A stretch of 9,981 bases of DNA, taken from positions 1 through 9,981 of the forward strand of contig CANMPY010000039.1 of the NCBI GenBank assembly GCA_947499775.1, read 5' to 3'. This DNA comes from Bacteroidota bacterium. Its GTDB lineage: Bacteria > Bacteroidota > Bacteroidia > NS11-12g > UBA9320. This document shows positions 8,189 to 9,981 of this stretch, piece after piece (positions within the stretch are counted from its first letter, which is position 1; each line of letters begins with the position of its first letter). The position numbers and the translations under genes are program-made. The notes under the pieces were generated by a model. It was not told the origin of the DNA. It was given only the letters and a program-made list of their open reading frames with translations, and ran no database searches.

Positions 8189-8218
8189 CAAAATTATTAA
8201 TTAATTCCATAAAACAAA
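8189..8218 (-). promoter_or_regulatory. Candidate Bacteroidota-type sigma promoter for the PKD/PorP-SprF operon
   Basis: Read on the minus strand, TTTG (complement of 8215-8218) is followed after 18 bases by TAATTTTG (complement of 8189-8196). The second box matches the Bacteroidota -7 consensus TAnnTTTG exactly and the first contains the TTG of the -33 element. Transcription would begin around 8180-8185, giving a leader of about 145 bases. Such short boxes can occur by chance in AT-rich DNA, but position and spacing are right. Confidence 0.55.
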
Positions 8219-8395
8219 GTAATATTAAATAATCTTGAACTATTATTTATACGATTAAATGGAAGGGATTTCAAAAAAAGAATCCTAAGGTTTTAAAATG
8301 GTTTTTATAGCAAACTATGGTATGTATTGATAAACCTTTTAAGCGTTTAAAATAAGCAATTACCCCCCAATTAATAGGATAGCCAAAGCATTAAA

Positions 8396-9445
8396 TTATT
8401 CATTAACATCAAAGGCATCGCGCAGTCCATTGCCAATGAAATTAACACTCATAACTAATAATGCAATCATAAGTCCAGGGAAAATAGCTAAATGTGATGC
8501 GTCAAAAACAATAAATGCATAATTTTCCTTTATCATTTGACCAAGGCTAGGCGTTGGAGGTTGCAATCCTTGGCCCAGAAAACTTAAGCCAGCCTCTAAT
8601 AGTATAGCAGAAGCAAAATTGGCCACCGACATAATAATTACTGTGCCCCATATATTAGGAAGAATATGTTTTATTAAGATTCTCCAATTCTTAAATCCTA
8701 ATATTTTAGCCGCTTGTATATATTCCATTTCGCGTATTGAGAACACTTGACCTCTAACAATTCGAGCCAACTCGACCCAGGTGGTAAGGCCTACGGCAAC
8801 AAATATTTGCCAAAACCCTTTTCCAATAGCGAAGGTGAGGGCAATAATGAACATGAGGGTTGGCAACGACCAAATGATATTAATTAACCACATGATTAAG
8901 CCATCAACTTTGCCCCTATAATACCCCGCCAAAAGTCCCATAAGTAGCCCAATAAGAACGGATATGATTACGGCTACTAAACCTACAGCAATAGATACCC
9001 GAGCGCCGATAATTAATCTGCTAAAAAGATCGCGCCCATACCTATCGGTTCCCATTAAGCTTGTGCGCGAAATTTTATAATCCACGGGATGAAAGAGTAT
9101 GGATTTATGGATGCTATTTAATTGCGTATTTCCTATTGATCTATAATAAAGTGAATCGCTGGTACTAGCTATCGAATCTACTGCGATTAAATCATACGGC
9201 GGATTCCACCCTTTGGTTATTTTAATAAAGAAAGAGGGCTCGGGAGTTGGATCATTAGGTTTGATTTTAATATAGGAGCATGTAAACCCAGGTCCTTTTA
9301 ATGCAATGTCGGGGTACATGGTATTTACATCAGGAGTATGATCGGGTATAATCAAAAATCCCAAGAGGGAGGTTAGTATGCAAATACTCAGGAAGATGAA
9401 TCCTCCAAGTGCTAACTTATTTTTTTTAAACCGTTTCCAGATCAT
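8396..9445 (-). CDS. OppC/DppC-type ABC transporter permease
   Basis: This is an inner-membrane permease of the peptide/nickel uptake family, which pairs with an OppB/DppB subunit, ATPases and a binding protein. I place the start at ATG 9445 (349 residues); a longer frame to 9451 would need TTG. The first membrane segment is about 12-33. Family motifs follow: GTDRYGRD (132-139) then LFSRLIIGARVSI, four or five more membrane segments, the EAA loop contacting the ATPase (E241, A245, A246, G250, then HILPN at 260-264), EAGLSFLGQGL (284-294) and VNFIGNGLRDAFD (334-346). The loop between the first segment and GTDRYGRD is about 97 residues, well above that of enterobacterial DppC. The start overlaps the upstream O-antigen ligase gene by 20 bases, suggesting translational coupling. 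No partner subunit is in the window. The substrate cannot be inferred. Confidence 0.92.
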   Translation of the reverse strand: MIWKRFKKNKLALGGFIFLSICILTSLLGFLIIPDHTPDVNTMYPDIALKGPGFTCSYIKIKPNDPTPEPSFFIKITKGWNPPYDLIAVDSIASTSDSLYYRSIGNTQLNSIHKSILFHPVDYKISRTSLMGTDRYGRDLFSRLIIGARVSIAVGLVAVIISVLIGLLMGLLAGYYRGKVDGLIMWLINIIWSLPTLMFIIALTFAIGKGFWQIFVAVGLTTWVELARIVRGQVFSIREMEYIQAAKILGFKNWRILIKHILPNIWGTVIIMSVANFASAILLEAGLSFLGQGLQPPTPSLGQMIKENYAFIVFDASHLAIFPGLMIALLVMSVNFIGNGLRDAFDVNE

Positions 9446-9981
9446 TATCAAACGAATAGGTGTTTAATGCTACGAGTGCTGCCATAAATCCCCACATAGG
9501 GACTGCTAATTTATCAAATTCGCTATAATTGTTTAAAAAAGCGTGGATGAAATAGGTTGCAATACCAGAAACTAGGGCTAAAGCCAAGTATCGGCTTTCC
9601 AAATTTTTAGACTTTCTATAAGCTCTAAATCCGAGATAAATTGTAAATAAAACGATGCAAATCCAAAGCGTAACGCCAATTACTCCCGTTTCGCAAAGTG
9701 GTCTTAAATATTCGCTATGTACGTTGCCCAAGTCGCCCGATTGGGTACTTATGATAGTTAACTCACTTGATACTTGGAAAGGAGCATATTGAAATACATA
9801 GGTTCCTGGTCCCCATCCTAAAATTGGTTTTTCTTTAAACATTCGCCAAGCGCAGTTCCAACGGTTAAGCCGTTCCAAATTTGATGGATCGGTTGAAACA
9901 TTGCTGATTGACGATACATGCGCTTCTATATCATCTGCCGATCCTTGTTTGTTTCGTGATAATTGAGTTTGAATATCGGTT
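9426..9981 (-). CDS. O-antigen ligase/polymerase family (Wzy_C-like) membrane protein, 5'-partial
   Basis: The frame is open through the right edge, so the true start lies beyond the window; the TTG near 9878 is internal. The 184 visible residues are the C-terminal part. A polar periplasmic stretch leads into RLNRWNCAWRMFKEKPILGWGPGTY (37-61), the hallmark of the Wzy_C family, in which a W-x-x-A-x-x-M-x-x-x-x-P-I-L-G-x-G-x-G-T pattern recurs. H88 in GNVHSEYL, with the following ETGVIG, matches the family's conserved His region. Membrane segments lie at about 100-118, 132-149 and 159-174. Family members join or polymerise surface glycans in the inner membrane; ligase and polymerase cannot be told apart here, nor can other O-glycosylation roles. 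The stop codon lies inside the start of the permease gene (20-base overlap). Confidence 0.88.
   Translation of the reverse strand, partial: TDIQTQLSRNKQGSADDIEAHVSSISNVSTDPSNLERLNRWNCAWRMFKEKPILGWGPGTYVFQYAPFQVSSELTIISTQSGDLGNVHSEYLRPLCETGVIGVTLWICIVLFTIYLGFRAYRKSKNLESRYLALALVSGIATYFIHAFLNNYSEFDKLAVPMWGFMAALVALNTYSFDNDLETV

Larger units (their letters stand above)
8038..8395. other. 358-base non-coding region between the permease and PKD genes
   Basis: No credible reading frame was found here. On the minus strand it carries the downstream end of the permease transcript and then the candidate promoter and leader of the PKD/PorP-SprF operon. No convincing rho-independent terminator was found for the permease: a T run on the minus strand (complement of 8273-8279) follows only a 3-bp CCT-T-AGG stem. 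The part next to the PKD start (8041-8063) is a run of TAA/AATA repeats. Confidence 0.8.

Noticed and set aside
9446..9451. TTG start six bases upstream for the permease
   Set aside because: ATG at 9445 lies two codons inside, leaves all family motifs intact and is the more usual initiation codon.

Overview
The window looks like a chromosomal stretch from an AT-rich member of the Bacteroidota. Three things point there. Both classes of type IX secretion system (T9SS) C-terminal sorting domain are present: type A on the plus-strand gene at the left, and type B (gliding-motility-associated, CHU_C-like) on the large minus-strand gene. A PorP/SprF-family outer-membrane protein gene follows the type B cargo. 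A candidate promoter fits the Bacteroidota pattern (TTTG, 18-base gap, TAnnTTTG). Genus cannot be told from the sequence.

Layout. (1) Bases 1-2188, plus strand: the 3' part of a gene for a large secreted Asp-box (BNR) beta-propeller protein with a type A T9SS signal; its start lies left of the window. (2) Bases 2245-2285: a strong hairpin with A and T tracts on both sides, a bidirectional terminator between convergent genes. (3) Bases 2301-8037, minus strand: a two-gene operon, read right to left. First comes a 1209-residue cell-surface protein with a signal peptide, two N-terminal beta domains, nine PKD repeats, an Ig-like module and a type B sorting domain. After 46 bases comes a 686-residue protein: a PorP/SprF barrel fused to a long helical, linker-rich extension ending in a SPOR-like domain. 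(4) Bases 8038-8395: a 358-base non-coding region with the candidate promoter and a leader of about 145 bases. (5) Bases 8396-9981, minus strand: an OppC/DppC-type ABC permease gene overlapping the end of an O-antigen ligase/polymerase (Wzy_C-like) gene that runs off the right edge.

How they work together. The central pair resembles the sprB-sprF arrangement of Flavobacterium johnsoniae: a large repetitive type B cargo followed by its dedicated PorP/SprF partner. The most unusual feature is the roughly 385-residue extension on the partner, which would lie in the periplasm and could tie the outer-membrane partner to peptidoglycan through the SPOR-like domain; this is inference. No RNA genes, CRISPR arrays, insertion sequences or phage genes were seen. 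I do not see a wholly new system; the best candidate for something little described is the SprF-coiled-coil-SPOR fusion with its PKD cargo.
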